Positions 9,173 to 18,046 of a DNA stretch of 64,000 nucleotides are shown piece after piece (the stretch's first letter is position 1; the number at the start of each line of letters is the position of its first letter). The translations under genes and the position numbers were made by a program. Source of the DNA: Rhodoferax bucti (GTDB lineage: Bacteria; Pseudomonadota; Gammaproteobacteria; Burkholderiales; Burkholderiaceae_C); contig NZ_VAHD01000004.1 in assembly GCF_005876985.1 (NCBI RefSeq), positions 1 to 64,000 of the forward strand, in the 5' to 3' direction. The notes beneath the pieces were generated by a model. It was not told the origin of the DNA. It did not search any database and saw only the letters and a list, made by a program, of their open reading frames with translations.

Positions 9173-9841
9173 TTAGCGCGCCAGCAGGGAAAACGGGGTC
9201 AGCAGCAGGTCCAGCAGGCCGAAGGTCAGCCCCATCACGGGTTGCATCCACAGCGTGCTCAGTATGCCGGCAATCACCAGCGCCATCACGATGAAGAAGC
9301 CCCAGGGCTCAATGCGCGAGAAGGCCAGCGCTTGTTTGAGCGGCAGCAGCCCCACCAGAATGCGGCCGCCGTCCAGCGGGGGCATGGGGAAGAGGTTGAA
9401 GGCAAACATCACCACATTCACCAGCACGCCGCCCTCACACATTTTGAGGAAGAAGGGTTCGGTGACCCCCGCGCCTGCGAGCAGGTACATGGCAATGCCC
9501 CAGGCAAGCGCCATCAGCAGGTTGGCGCCCGGGCCGGCCAGGGCCACCCAGATCATGTCGCGCTTGGGGTTGCGCAGGTTGCCAAAGCGCACTGGCACCG
9601 GCTTGGCATAGCCGAACAAAAAAGCCCCCGAGGTCGCAAAGTACAAGAGCAGCGGCATGAGCAGCGTGCCCACCGGGTCGATGTGTTTGGCGGGGTTGAG
9701 GGTGATGCGGCCCAGCGACCACGCGGTCTTGTCGCCAAAGTACAGCGCCGCATAGCCGTGCGCGGCCTCGTGCACCGTGATGGCGAACAGCACCGGCAGG
9801 GCATAAATGGCAACGGTTTGAATCAGGTGTGCAAAGTCCAC
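9173..9841 (-). CDS. Site-2-protease-type (M50) membrane metalloprotease
   Basis: 222 residues with several membrane segments. The zinc motif is HEAAH (residues 24-28). The second motif is PMPPLDGGRILVGLLP (near 152-167), whose Asp completes the zinc site. The compact form without PDZ domains belongs to the YwhC/FtsH-neighbour subgroup of S2P proteases rather than RseP. It sits between yciO and trpS in a leftward operon (gaps about 50 bp), an arrangement I know from other betaproteobacteria. Substrate unknown. Confidence 0.88.
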   Translation of the reverse strand: MDFAHLIQTVAIYALPVLFAITVHEAAHGYAALYFGDKTAWSLGRITLNPAKHIDPVGTLLMPLLLYFATSGAFLFGYAKPVPVRFGNLRNPKRDMIWVALAGPGANLLMALAWGIAMYLLAGAGVTEPFFLKMCEGGVLVNVVMFAFNLFPMPPLDGGRILVGLLPLKQALAFSRIEPWGFFIVMALVIAGILSTLWMQPVMGLTFGLLDLLLTPFSLLAR

Positions 9842-9888
9842 AGGGGGGGTCTTCTCGGTTGGAATAAAAACAGGATACCTGTTGCGCC

Positions 9889-10512
9889 TCAGAGCCCGAG
9901 GCGGGCAGGGTCTCCGCCGCCCTGGCGGATCAGCTCGGGCTCATCACCGGTGAGGTCCACCACCGTGGTGGGCTCCAGAGCGCAGGCGCCAGCGTCGATC
10001 ACGGCGGCAATCTGGTGCTCGTAGCGATCGCGGATGTCATGGGCGTCATTGAGCGGCTCGGTTTCGCCTTTTGCTATCAAAGTAGTAGCTAGCAGCGCAG
10101 ATCCGTAGAGCGCTAGCAGCTCCTGGAGCACATGGTGCTCGGGCACCCGCAGGCCGATGGTTTTGCGCGAAGGGTGGCTCACGCGGCGCGGCACTTCTTT
10201 GCTGGCTTCCAGAATGAAGGTGTAGGCGCCCGGTGTGGCGGCCTTGAGCAGGCGGTATTGCTTGTTGTCCACCCGCGCGTAGTTGGCGAGCTCGCTCAGG
10301 TCGCGGCACAGCAGGGTGAGGTGGTGCTTGTCGTCCACCCCGCGGATGGTGCGCAGTTTGTCGGCTGCAGCCTTGTCGTCGAGGTGGCAGACCAGGGCGT
10401 AGCTGGAGTCGGTGGGCACGGCCAGAATACCGCCTTTCTCCAGCAGGGCAATCGCCTGCTTGAGCAGCCGGGGCTGGGGGTTGTCGGGGTGAACGTCGAA
10501 ATACTGCGCCAT
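9889..10512 (-). CDS. yciO: YciO/Sua5-family threonylcarbamoyl-AMP synthase-like protein
   Basis: 207 residues of the YrdC-like fold: GGILAVPTDSSYALVCHL (28-45), KLRTIRGVDDKHHLTLLCRDL (52-72) and the basic SHPSRKTIGLRVPEH (112-126). The KRxxxKPL-type nucleotide motif is altered to RGVDDKHHLTL, as is usual in YciO compared with TsaC, so t6A synthesis activity is uncertain. Residues 130-148 (QELLALYGSALLATTLIAK) are encoded by a copy of the dispersed repeat. It lies between the PHP phosphatase and the M50 protease on the same strand. Confidence 0.85.
   Translation of the reverse strand: MAQYFDVHPDNPQPRLLKQAIALLEKGGILAVPTDSSYALVCHLDDKAAADKLRTIRGVDDKHHLTLLCRDLSELANYARVDNKQYRLLKAATPGAYTFILEASKEVPRRVSHPSRKTIGLRVPEHHVLQELLALYGSALLATTLIAKGETEPLNDAHDIRDRYEHQIAAVIDAGACALEPTTVVDLTGDEPELIRQGGGDPARLGL
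10069..10123 (+). repeat. Dispersed repeat, copy 4, inside yciO
   Basis: Shows TTTGCTATCAAAG, TAGTAGCTAGCAGCGCAG, spacer, GAGCGCTAGCAG. It lies antisense within yciO and is translated in frame as residues 130-148. Confidence 0.7.
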
Positions 10513-10546
10513 GGCGGTGGGGCGCAGGAGCGCCGGTGATGCGGGT

Positions 10547-11401
10547 TTATTGGATACGGGAGCTCAGCAACTCCCACACGGGGGTGAGGCCAACGGGCAA
10601 AGGGGGCAGAGTGCCCAGCTCGGTGTGGCTCTCGTCGGGGCTGTGAAAGTCGCTGCCGCGCGAGGCGGCCAGGCCAAACTCTTTGGCGGTGCTGGCGTAA
10701 ATTTGGTATTCGGGCACCGAGTGGCTGCCGGTCACCACTTCTACCCCCTGGCCGCCGTGGCCCTTGAATTCGGTGAACAGCGCAAATTCTTCATTCGGGC
10801 TGAACTTGTAGCGCGCCGGGTGGGCAATCACCGCCATGCCGCCGGCTTGGGTGATCCACTGCACCGCGTCTTTGAGCAGGGCCCAGCGGTGCGGCACATA
10901 GCCGGGTTTGCCTTCGGTGAGGTATTTGCGGAAGACTTCGTTGGTGTCTTTGCACACCCCGGTCTCTACCAGAAAGCGGGCAAAGTGGGTGCGTGAGATG
11001 AGTTCGGGGTTGCCCACGTACTTCAGGGCGCCGTCGTACGCGTCTTGGATGCCGGCTTTGGCCAGCCCATCGGACATTTCCATGGCCCGCTCTCTGCGCC
11101 CGCCCCGGGTGCGTTGCAGGCCTTGGCGCAGCTCGTTGTTGCTCGCATCAAAGCCCAGCCCGACGATGTGCACGGTCTGGTGCAAAAACGTCACGGAAAT
11201 CTCGACCCCGGTGAGGTAGCGCATGCCTTGGGCATGGGCGGCGTCGCGTGCGCGCTGCAGGCCGCCGATTTCGTCATGGTCCGTCAGGGCCCAGAGTTGC
11301 ACGCCGTTGGCCTTGGCGCGCTCCGCCAGGGCTTCGGGGGTGAGCGTGCCATCGGACACCACGGAGTGGCAATGGAGGTCAGCGTTGAGTAGTTGGGTCA
11401 C
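10547..11401 (-). CDS. PHP-domain phosphoesterase (YciV/RNase AM-like)
   Basis: 284 residues of the polymerase-and-histidinol-phosphatase fold. The metal ligands begin with DLHCHSVVSDGTLTPEAL (residues 8-25), continue with ALTDHDEIGG (near 39) and include IAHPARY (near 195) and GSDFHSPDESH (near 254). E. coli YciV (TrpH) hydrolyses 3',5'-nucleoside bisphosphate and trims 5' ends of rRNA. It heads the leftward operon with yciO, which also neighbours this gene in E. coli. Confidence 0.88.
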   Translation of the reverse strand: MTQLLNADLHCHSVVSDGTLTPEALAERAKANGVQLWALTDHDEIGGLQRARDAAHAQGMRYLTGVEISVTFLHQTVHIVGLGFDASNNELRQGLQRTRGGRRERAMEMSDGLAKAGIQDAYDGALKYVGNPELISRTHFARFLVETGVCKDTNEVFRKYLTEGKPGYVPHRWALLKDAVQWITQAGGMAVIAHPARYKFSPNEEFALFTEFKGHGGQGVEVVTGSHSVPEYQIYASTAKEFGLAASRGSDFHSPDESHTELGTLPPLPVGLTPVWELLSSRIQ

Positions 11402-11447
11402 CGCTTCATTTTAGGCGCTGCCCCCCGGCTGTGCCGGTGGCCGGGGC

Positions 11448-12122
11448 TTAAAACGGCACCGGTGCGCTGAATTCCACCACCTGCCCACTCACCGGGTGGG
11501 GAATGGACAGGGTGCGGGCGTGCAGTTGCAGCCGGTCCGACAGCGCCAGCGCCTCGGGTGTGGCATACAGGGTGTCGCCCAGCATGGGGTGGCCCAGTGC
11601 CTGCATATGCACCCGCAGCTGGTGGGTGCGGCCGGTGACCGGCTCCAGCTCCACGCGGGAGCAGCCCCGCGCGGTATCCACCCCGATGCAGCGCCAGCGG
11701 GTGAGGGCTTGCTGGCCTTCTGCGTAATTGACGGTGCGCTTGGGGCGGTTGGGCCAGTCCACGAGCAGGGGCAGGTCAATCTCCTGCCAGCTGTCGCTAA
11801 TCGGCAGCAGGCCGATGACCACGGCCTCGTAGCGCTTGTCCACCAGCCGCTTCTCAAAAGACAGGTTGATGGCCCGCTGCGCCACAATGCCACGCGCCAT
11901 GACCACCAGCCCGGAGGTGTCTCGGTCCAGCCGGTGCACGATCAGGGCTTCGGGGTAGGCGTCTTGCGCGCGCTTGCTCAGGCAGTCCTGCTTGGCTTCG
12001 CCCCGGCCGGGCACAGTCAGCAGGCCGGCGGGTTTGTTGAGTACCAGCATGGCATCGTCCACGTACACCACAGGCAGCTCGGTCTGGGCAGGCGGGTTGT
12101 AGTGGTCGTCAGGGCTGTGCAT
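11448..12122 (-). CDS. RluA-family pseudouridine synthase
   Basis: 224 residues, only the catalytic domain and no S4 domain, as in RluA itself (which modifies 23S rRNA 746 and some tRNAs). The catalytic motif is HRLDRDTSGLVVMAR (residues 63-77). LNKPAGLLTVPGR (28-40) and GRTHQLRVHMQALGHP (165-180) are family hallmarks. The start overlaps the end of the hybrid kinase gene by 14 bp. Position-specific target cannot be assigned from sequence. Confidence 0.9.
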   Translation of the reverse strand: MHSPDDHYNPPAQTELPVVYVDDAMLVLNKPAGLLTVPGRGEAKQDCLSKRAQDAYPEALIVHRLDRDTSGLVVMARGIVAQRAINLSFEKRLVDKRYEAVVIGLLPISDSWQEIDLPLLVDWPNRPKRTVNYAEGQQALTRWRCIGVDTARGCSRVELEPVTGRTHQLRVHMQALGHPMLGDTLYATPEALALSDRLQLHARTLSIPHPVSGQVVEFSAPVPF

Positions 12123-14316
12123 CGTGGTTGCGGATCAGGCGCTGCACGGTTTCGCACAGCTCGTTCACATCATTGGGTTTGTAAATCAGGGCGCTGGCGC
12201 CTTCTTGCAGGGCGCGCTGCTCGATTTCAGGCGTGACGTAGCCGGAGGCCAGCGCCACCGGCAGGTCCGGGCGTATGGTCTTGGCGTCGCGCAGCAGGTC
12301 CACACCGCTGTAGCCGGGCATGTTGTAGTCGGTCACCAGCAGGTCGTACACGCCGGGCTGTTCTTGCAGGGCCTCTTTGGCCTCAAGCGGGTCGGTAAAC
12401 ACCGTGACCTTGAAGCCCTTGCGGGTGAGCACCCGGTTCACCAGAAACACCAAGGCCTGGTCATCGTCCACATACATCACATGTTTGCCGTGGCCTTCGA
12501 CCACCGGCACCGGCTCGGCCTCCACGGCCGCTACCGGCTCGGCGCTGGTGGCCGGGAAATACAGGGTGAACACGCTGCCCTGGCCCGGTGCGCTTTGCAC
12601 ATCAATGCCGCCCTGGTGGGTTTGCATGATGCCGTGCACCACGGCCAGGCCCAGGCCCGTGCCTTGGCCGACCTGGCGGGTCGTGAAAAACGGCTCAAAG
12701 ATGCGCTCAATCGTCTCCTGGCTCATGCCGCTGCCGGTGTCGCGCACCCGCAAGGTCACATAGCGGCCCGGCGGCACGCCAATGCGGTCGTTAAACGGCA
12801 GTGCCAGCACGGTGGTGCTGAGCTCGATGGTGACCGAGCCCTTCTGGTGCCCCAGCGCCAGAATGGCGTTGGTGCACAGGTTGAGCAGGGCCTGCTCCAC
12901 CTGGGTGGCGTCTGCCAGCACCGAGGGGCAATCGTCCGGCACCACCAGGCGCAAATCCACACCGGGCGGCAGGGCCACACGCACCAGGCGCTGGGTTTCC
13001 TGCACGACCTCGGCCAGTTGAATGGGCAGGCGCTTGGGCGGCTCGTTGCGGCTGAAGGTCAAAATCTGGCGCACCAGATCGCGGGCGCGGCGCCCGGCCT
13101 TGTCGATCTCCTGCAAGCTGACCAAGGCGGCGGAGTCGGTGGGCGTGTCTTGTTTGGCCAAGTCCACATTGCCCAGAATCGCGCTCAGGATGTTGTTGAA
13201 ATCATGGGCAATGCCGCCGGCCATGGTGCCCATAGCCTGCATTTTTTGTGACTCGCGCAGCTGGGTTTCCAGCGCAATGCGTTGGGCCTCTGCCAGTTTT
13301 TTGGCGGTGAGGTCGCGCGCAAAAATGGTGGTGATGGAGCCTTGCCCGCCCGGTTGGCCCCGCAAAATGGCAGCGGCCGGGTCCTCGGGGCGGAAGGGCG
13401 TGCGGGTGCGCAAACGGCGCTCCAGCGACACGCTGATTTCCACATAAATTTGTTTGCCGCTCAGCGTGGTGGCAGTGAATTCGCCCAGCATGGCCTGCGC
13501 AGGCACGGCACCGGCGCTCAGCGCTTTTTCTACATCCGGCAAAAACTGGCCCAGCCGCGCCCCAAAGGCCTCCTCGGCCGGGCAGCCGAACAGGGTGGTC
13601 GCCGCCGGGTTGAACACGGTGATGCACTGCTTCTCATCGATGCACAAAATGGCATCCAGCGAGGAGTTGATGATGGCAGCCATTCGGTTTTCGCTCAGCA
13701 GCAGGTCTTCATTGCGCTGGCGCAGTACGGCGGCGCTCTCTAGCAAGGCATGGCGCTGAGCCAGCAAGGGGCCCTGGTCGATCACGGCGCAGATGAAGTG
13801 GGCTAAATCGTCGCTGGGGTTTTCAATGCGTGCAATGTGCAGGTCGCCGGTGAACGAGCCTTTGGAGCCCGCGAGGAATTGCACCTCACTCACCTCGCTG
13901 GTGCCCTCTTGCCGCGCGCTGGAGAAGGCGACTGCCACTTCGTCGGTGTGGTCCGGCCCCACAAAGGGCAACAAAAAGTTCAGGGGCGCATCGGTTTCCA
14001 GTGGCTGAAAGAGGCGCAGCGCCATGGCGTTGCTGGCCAACACCAGGCCCACTTCATCCACCACCATCAAGGCCAGCGGCACGTTGGAGAACAGGGTGGC
14101 AAAGCGCTCGGAGGCGCCTTCGGCCTCTTGTTGTGAGTAGCGCAGCGCCTTGTTCTGGATTTCCAGCTCGGCCTGGTATTTGCGCAGGTCTTCGATCATT
14201 TGCGACGGCGCATAGCCATCGATGATCATGTGCTGGCCCGCCCGCGCTTCACCCAGCGCAGCTTGTACGGAACGCAGGTTGAACTGGGGGCGGCGGTAGC
14301 GTGAGAGCTTGGGCAT
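12109..14316 (-). CDS. Cytoplasmic PAS-PAS hybrid sensor histidine kinase with receiver domain
   Basis: About 735 residues, no membrane segment. In order: an N-terminal coiled coil (YQAELEIQNKALRYSQQEAEG), PAS 1 (about 65-185), PAS 2 (about 205-340), the dimerisation and phosphoacceptor helix MAGGIAHDFNNILSAILGN (His near 370), an ATPase domain with LLNLCTNAILAL, VRDTGSGMS and TGLGLAVVHGI, then a receiver (MYVDDDQAL, phosphoacceptor Asp in LVTDYNMPGYSG). This is the group of NtrB-like hybrid kinases that control activity through their own receiver. The start ATG at 14316 overlaps the stop of the nucleotidase gene (TGATG). Signal unknown. Confidence 0.92.
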   Translation of the reverse strand: MPKLSRYRRPQFNLRSVQAALGEARAGQHMIIDGYAPSQMIEDLRKYQAELEIQNKALRYSQQEAEGASERFATLFSNVPLALMVVDEVGLVLASNAMALRLFQPLETDAPLNFLLPFVGPDHTDEVAVAFSSARQEGTSEVSEVQFLAGSKGSFTGDLHIARIENPSDDLAHFICAVIDQGPLLAQRHALLESAAVLRQRNEDLLLSENRMAAIINSSLDAILCIDEKQCITVFNPAATTLFGCPAEEAFGARLGQFLPDVEKALSAGAVPAQAMLGEFTATTLSGKQIYVEISVSLERRLRTRTPFRPEDPAAAILRGQPGGQGSITTIFARDLTAKKLAEAQRIALETQLRESQKMQAMGTMAGGIAHDFNNILSAILGNVDLAKQDTPTDSAALVSLQEIDKAGRRARDLVRQILTFSRNEPPKRLPIQLAEVVQETQRLVRVALPPGVDLRLVVPDDCPSVLADATQVEQALLNLCTNAILALGHQKGSVTIELSTTVLALPFNDRIGVPPGRYVTLRVRDTGSGMSQETIERIFEPFFTTRQVGQGTGLGLAVVHGIMQTHQGGIDVQSAPGQGSVFTLYFPATSAEPVAAVEAEPVPVVEGHGKHVMYVDDDQALVFLVNRVLTRKGFKVTVFTDPLEAKEALQEQPGVYDLLVTDYNMPGYSGVDLLRDAKTIRPDLPVALASGYVTPEIEQRALQEGASALIYKPNDVNELCETVQRLIRNHDAQP

Positions 14317-15953
14317 CAACGGCGGACCACCTGCTGGCCCGGCGCGTAGTCGGCAGCTTTGAGCGGGCTGTGCGCAGCGATGTAGGCGCGCAGCACATCG
14401 GCGTCCACAAAGCCGGTGTCCACATAGCTCGGGTGTTGGGTGATTTTGGGGTAGCCATCGCCACCCGACGCCACAAAGTTGTTCACGGCCAAGCGGTAGC
14501 GCGCACCGGGCTCCACCGGCTTGCCGCGCACGGTAGTTTGCGTGACTACGCCTTGCTCGATCACCAAGCCAATGCCTGCAAACTGCGCAAAGCCCCCGGA
14601 GCCGGTGGACAGCTTGGCGACCACGGCCAGGTAGTCCATCAGCTCTTTGCCGGTGAGCTCCACCACCGCAATGGTGTTGCCGAAGGGGTGCACGGTGAGC
14701 ACATCTTTGTAGGTGATCTTGCCGGCCGGCAGGGAGTCGCGCACGCCGCCCCCGTTGACGATGGCCAGGTCCGCCTGGGTTTTCTCCATCATGGAGCGGC
14801 CGATCATCACTCCCAGCGCGGCGGGTTGGCTGCGCACCACGGTGCGGTCGCCTTCCAGGCGCCCATCGCTGCTGCCCACTTCCACCATCAGCTTTTGCTG
14901 GCCGAACTCCTGGAAGGGTTTGAGCAGTTGCAGCATCTCAGGAGACTCTGCAATTTCTTGCGTGTAGGGCACGAGGCTGGTTTTGCCTTCGGCGGTCTTC
15001 ACCGGCTTTTTGAGGTTGATGGGGATGAGTGCGTACTTCACCAGCTTGAATTCACCGTTCTTGTAGGTGAAGTCTGCCCGGCCCACGTACTTGCCCCACT
15101 CGTGGGCCTGCACGATCCAGGTGCCGTTTTGCCGGTCGGGCTGGCAAGCGCTGCCCGGCACGTAGGAGCGGTCCAGCACGTTTTCTGCCTTCATGCAGGC
15201 CGGATTCTGGGTGTGACCGCCCACCACGAGGTCAATGCCTTTCACCGCCCGCGCCAGCTCCACATCGCCGGGGGCTTGCGTGCCGTGCTGGCCGTTTTCA
15301 TAGTGGCCCATGTGGGTGGCTGCAATCACCACATCCGCTTTGCTACGCAGCTCCGGCAGCACCTTGGCGGCCTCGGTCTGTGCGTTGCGGAATTCGGTGT
15401 TGCGGATGTTGTCCGGGTGCACCATGCGCTGGGTGTCTTCGGTGGTCAGACCCATGACAGCCACCCGTACACCGCCCAGATTGAACAGCTTGTAGGGCTC
15501 GAACATGCGCTTGCCATCGCGGTAGATGTTGGCCGACAGCATGGGGAATGTGGCCAGCGCGCGCTGCATTTGCAGCACCACGGGGGGCTTGTCGAACTCG
15601 TGGTTGCCCACGGCCATGGCATCGTAGCCCAGCAGGTTCATACCGCGGAAATCCGGCACGGCGTCTTGCAGGTCGGACTCCGGCACGCCGGTGTTCACAT
15701 CGCCGCCATCGAGCAGCAGGCTGTAGCCACCAGCTGCGGCTACTTCTTGGCGGATCTGGTCCACCACTGTTTTGCGGGCGGCCATGCCGTATTCGCCATC
15801 CCGGTTCTTCCAAAAGCGACCATGGTGGTCGTTGGTGTGGAGGATGGTGATGCGGGTTTCCACGTCCGGCTGCGGGCCGTGGGAGGTGATGCCAGCGCAG
15901 CCGGCCAAGGCCAGCGCAGAACACAAAAGAAGGGGGCGGTAGACGTGTTGCAT
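14316..15953 (-). CDS. 5'-nucleotidase/UshA-type metallophosphoesterase lipoprotein
   Basis: 545 residues. The lipobox LALAGC (near 15-20) predicts a lipid-anchored protein. The metallophosphatase motifs follow: TILHTNDHHGRFW (near 35), LLLDGGDVNTG, AVGNHEFDKP and GGHTQNPACM. The C-terminal domain (ADLAIVNGGGVRDSLPAGKI, GSGGFAQFAG) is the nucleotide-binding half of UshA/NadN enzymes. It probably hydrolyses nucleotides or nucleotide sugars in the periplasm for phosphate and nucleoside uptake. It sits 6 bp after the cytochrome gene and overlaps the kinase gene. Confidence 0.9.
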   Translation of the reverse strand: MQHVYRPLLLCSALALAGCAGITSHGPQPDVETRITILHTNDHHGRFWKNRDGEYGMAARKTVVDQIRQEVAAAGGYSLLLDGGDVNTGVPESDLQDAVPDFRGMNLLGYDAMAVGNHEFDKPPVVLQMQRALATFPMLSANIYRDGKRMFEPYKLFNLGGVRVAVMGLTTEDTQRMVHPDNIRNTEFRNAQTEAAKVLPELRSKADVVIAATHMGHYENGQHGTQAPGDVELARAVKGIDLVVGGHTQNPACMKAENVLDRSYVPGSACQPDRQNGTWIVQAHEWGKYVGRADFTYKNGEFKLVKYALIPINLKKPVKTAEGKTSLVPYTQEIAESPEMLQLLKPFQEFGQQKLMVEVGSSDGRLEGDRTVVRSQPAALGVMIGRSMMEKTQADLAIVNGGGVRDSLPAGKITYKDVLTVHPFGNTIAVVELTGKELMDYLAVVAKLSTGSGGFAQFAGIGLVIEQGVVTQTTVRGKPVEPGARYRLAVNNFVASGGDGYPKITQHPSYVDTGFVDADVLRAYIAAHSPLKAADYAPGQQVVRR

Positions 15954-15959
15954 AGAGGC

Positions 15960-17291
15960 CTAGCGGGTGGGGGCGTTGCGAATCTTGTTTATATCAAACT
16001 CAGTCACTGGCGCGGCCTGGTTACCCCAGCTGCTGCGGATGTGGTTAAGCACACTGACGAGGTCGGCGTCGCTCAGGGTGAGTTGGTAGGGCGGCATGCC
16101 AAAGGGCTGTGGTTTGGCCGGGGTGGAAGGGCCATAGCCCCCATGGAGCACGGCCAGTACCAGGTTGTTGGTGTTGGCCATGCGCACGGCGCGGTTGCCT
16201 GCGAGTGCGGGGTAGGCGTCGTCTTGGCCTTCGCCTTGTTTGCCGTGGCATTGGGCGCATTGATTGTCGTAAATGCGGGCGCCTGCCGGGTAGGCGGGGC
16301 TGCTGGTGCGGGTTTCGCCGGCGGATGACGCCGTGGCACCGTTGTTCAGGGTTTGCAAATAGAGCGCGACGGAGCGGGCATCGTCCGGGCTGAGGTACTG
16401 CGTGCTGTTGCGCACCACTTCGGCCATGGGGCCAGACACAAAGGCCGTGCCGTGTTGGCCCCGGGTGAGCAGGGTGGCAATGTCTTCGGTGGCCCACGCA
16501 CTGAGTCCGGCTTCCCCGGCGTCGTTGAGCGCGGGGGCGTACCACTGGCCATCCGGCAGCACTGCGCCGCTCCAGGCTGCGCTGCTGCGCAGGCCGCCCA
16601 AGGCATTGCGCGGGGTGTGGCACTCGGCGCAATGGCCCAGGCCTTGCACCAGGTAGGCACCACGCCGCGCTGAGGGCGGGCTGGATACGGATTCTGGTTG
16701 GTGGGTGTCGATGGAGGTGTCTGCCGGGCTGAAGTGCAAGAGGCGCCAAGCGTTCAACGCCGTTTGGCTACCCAAAGGCCAGCGCAGCTGGTGGGCTGGA
16801 CGCGATGCGGTGACCGGCGGTAGGGTTTGCAGGTAGGCAAACAGGGCGTCCGCATCAGCCCGGTCTATGCGGGTGAAGCTGGTGTAGGGGAAGGCCGGAC
16901 TGAGCACTGTGCCGTCCGGGCGCTCGCCGTGGTGCAGTGCGCGCCAGAAGTCCTCAGAGGTCCAACCGCCCAGACCCGTGGCTGGGTCGGGTGTGAGGTT
17001 ACTGCTGTACACCGTGCCGAAGGGCGTGGTGAGCGGCGCCCCACCGCCGTAGGCCGGCCCGCCCCGGCTGGTGTGGCATTGCATGCAGTTGCCCAGGCGT
17101 GCGAGGTAGGCGCCGCGCTGGATCGTGGCGGGAGTGCTGTCTCCCTGCACGGGCACTGTTTGTCCCCGGGCGGCTTGGCGCATGGCAGGGGCCGCGTATT
17201 CGGCCCAGAGCACAAAGCTGACTGCTCCCGCTGCGACTAGCAGGCCACCCAGCGCAACCAGCCGGCGTAACGAAAAATGGGCGCGGCTCAT
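15960..17291 (-). CDS. Three-heme membrane-anchored cytochrome c
   Basis: 443 residues from ATG 17291. One N-terminal transmembrane segment (LVALGGLLVAAGAVSFVLWAEY) is followed by three cytochrome c domains with heme sites CMQCH (near 85), CAECH (near 220) and CAQCH (near 350). The arrangement matches electron-transfer subunits of periplasmic alcohol/aldehyde or gluconate dehydrogenases. No flavin or PQQ dehydrogenase subunit is adjacent, so the electron donor is unknown. The start overlaps the preceding cytochrome stop (ATGA). Confidence 0.92.
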   Translation of the reverse strand: MSRAHFSLRRLVALGGLLVAAGAVSFVLWAEYAAPAMRQAARGQTVPVQGDSTPATIQRGAYLARLGNCMQCHTSRGGPAYGGGAPLTTPFGTVYSSNLTPDPATGLGGWTSEDFWRALHHGERPDGTVLSPAFPYTSFTRIDRADADALFAYLQTLPPVTASRPAHQLRWPLGSQTALNAWRLLHFSPADTSIDTHQPESVSSPPSARRGAYLVQGLGHCAECHTPRNALGGLRSSAAWSGAVLPDGQWYAPALNDAGEAGLSAWATEDIATLLTRGQHGTAFVSGPMAEVVRNSTQYLSPDDARSVALYLQTLNNGATASSAGETRTSSPAYPAGARIYDNQCAQCHGKQGEGQDDAYPALAGNRAVRMANTNNLVLAVLHGGYGPSTPAKPQPFGMPPYQLTLSDADLVSVLNHIRSSWGNQAAPVTEFDINKIRNAPTR

Positions 17292-18022
17292 GGCGCGCTC
17301 CCACATTCCGGCAAGGCGGGGGACCCCGCCGGGCGCGCAGGCAGGGTGGTGGCCGGGGTCGCGTTGGCAGGCACCGGTTGTGAGGACAGCCATTGCGATA
17401 CCGCATTCACATCCTCATCATTGAGCCGCTTGGCAATGGTTGCCATGCAGTCGGGTGCATGGGCTTTGCGCAGGCCGGTTTGCCAGCCGCCCAGTTGGGC
17501 GTTGAGGTAATCCCGCGGCAAACCCAGCAGCCCGGGGATGGCGGGGCTCACGCCGGTGAGTGCACTGCCATGGCACTGCACGCAGGCCGGAATCTGGCGG
17601 GCCTTGTCGCCCTCCAGCACCAGGGCTTTGCCTTTGGCGAGCACATCCTTCGTCGCGGTGGCGGCTGCGGGGGGCGGGTAGGGAATATGCAGGCTGGCAA
17701 AGTGCTCCGCTATGGCGCGCAGGTATTCGTCGCTTAAGGGCGCAATCAGGCCTTGCATCAGGCTGTATTGCCGCCGGCCCTGCTGGAAGTTTTGCAGCTG
17801 GTGGTAAAGGTAGCCGGCGGGTTTGCCTGCCAGGCGAGGGTAGTAGCCATCCGGCCCGGCGCGGCCCTGCTCGCCGTGGCAGGCGGTGCAGGCACGGGTG
17901 CGCTCGGCCATGCTGTTGTCAAAGGCCGAGGCACTGGTGGGCACCGCGATGGCCCCCAGGGCGCACCAAGAAAAAAGCGCAGTGAATGCACCGCGCTTCA
18001 AAAGGGTCAGGCTTGCTCGCAT
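17288..18022 (-). CDS. Diheme cytochrome c (c4 type)
   Basis: 244 residues with a signal peptide (FTALFSWCALGAIAVPTSASA) and two heme sites, CTACH (near 46) and CVQCH (near 150). Partner segments include YPRLAGKPAGYLYHQLQNFQ and IPGLLGLPRDYLNAQLGGWQ; repeated Met-containing halves (SLMQGLI, PDCMATIAKRL) are typical of cytochrome c4. It acts in the periplasm, passing electrons to an oxidase or another cytochrome. It is coupled to the three-heme cytochrome downstream and follows the acyl-CoA synthetase gene by about 24 bp. Confidence 0.92.
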   Translation of the reverse strand: MRASLTLLKRGAFTALFSWCALGAIAVPTSASAFDNSMAERTRACTACHGEQGRAGPDGYYPRLAGKPAGYLYHQLQNFQQGRRQYSLMQGLIAPLSDEYLRAIAEHFASLHIPYPPPAAATATKDVLAKGKALVLEGDKARQIPACVQCHGSALTGVSPAIPGLLGLPRDYLNAQLGGWQTGLRKAHAPDCMATIAKRLNDEDVNAVSQWLSSQPVPANATPATTLPARPAGSPALPECGSAP

Positions 18023-18046
18023 GAGAGCTAGCTTACCGCAGCCCGT

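Noticed and set aside
12109..14316. Long open frames on the plus strand opposite the hybrid kinase and neighbours
   Set aside because: They are reverse shadows of GC-rich genes, with low-complexity His/Gln/Gly translations and no homologous motifs.
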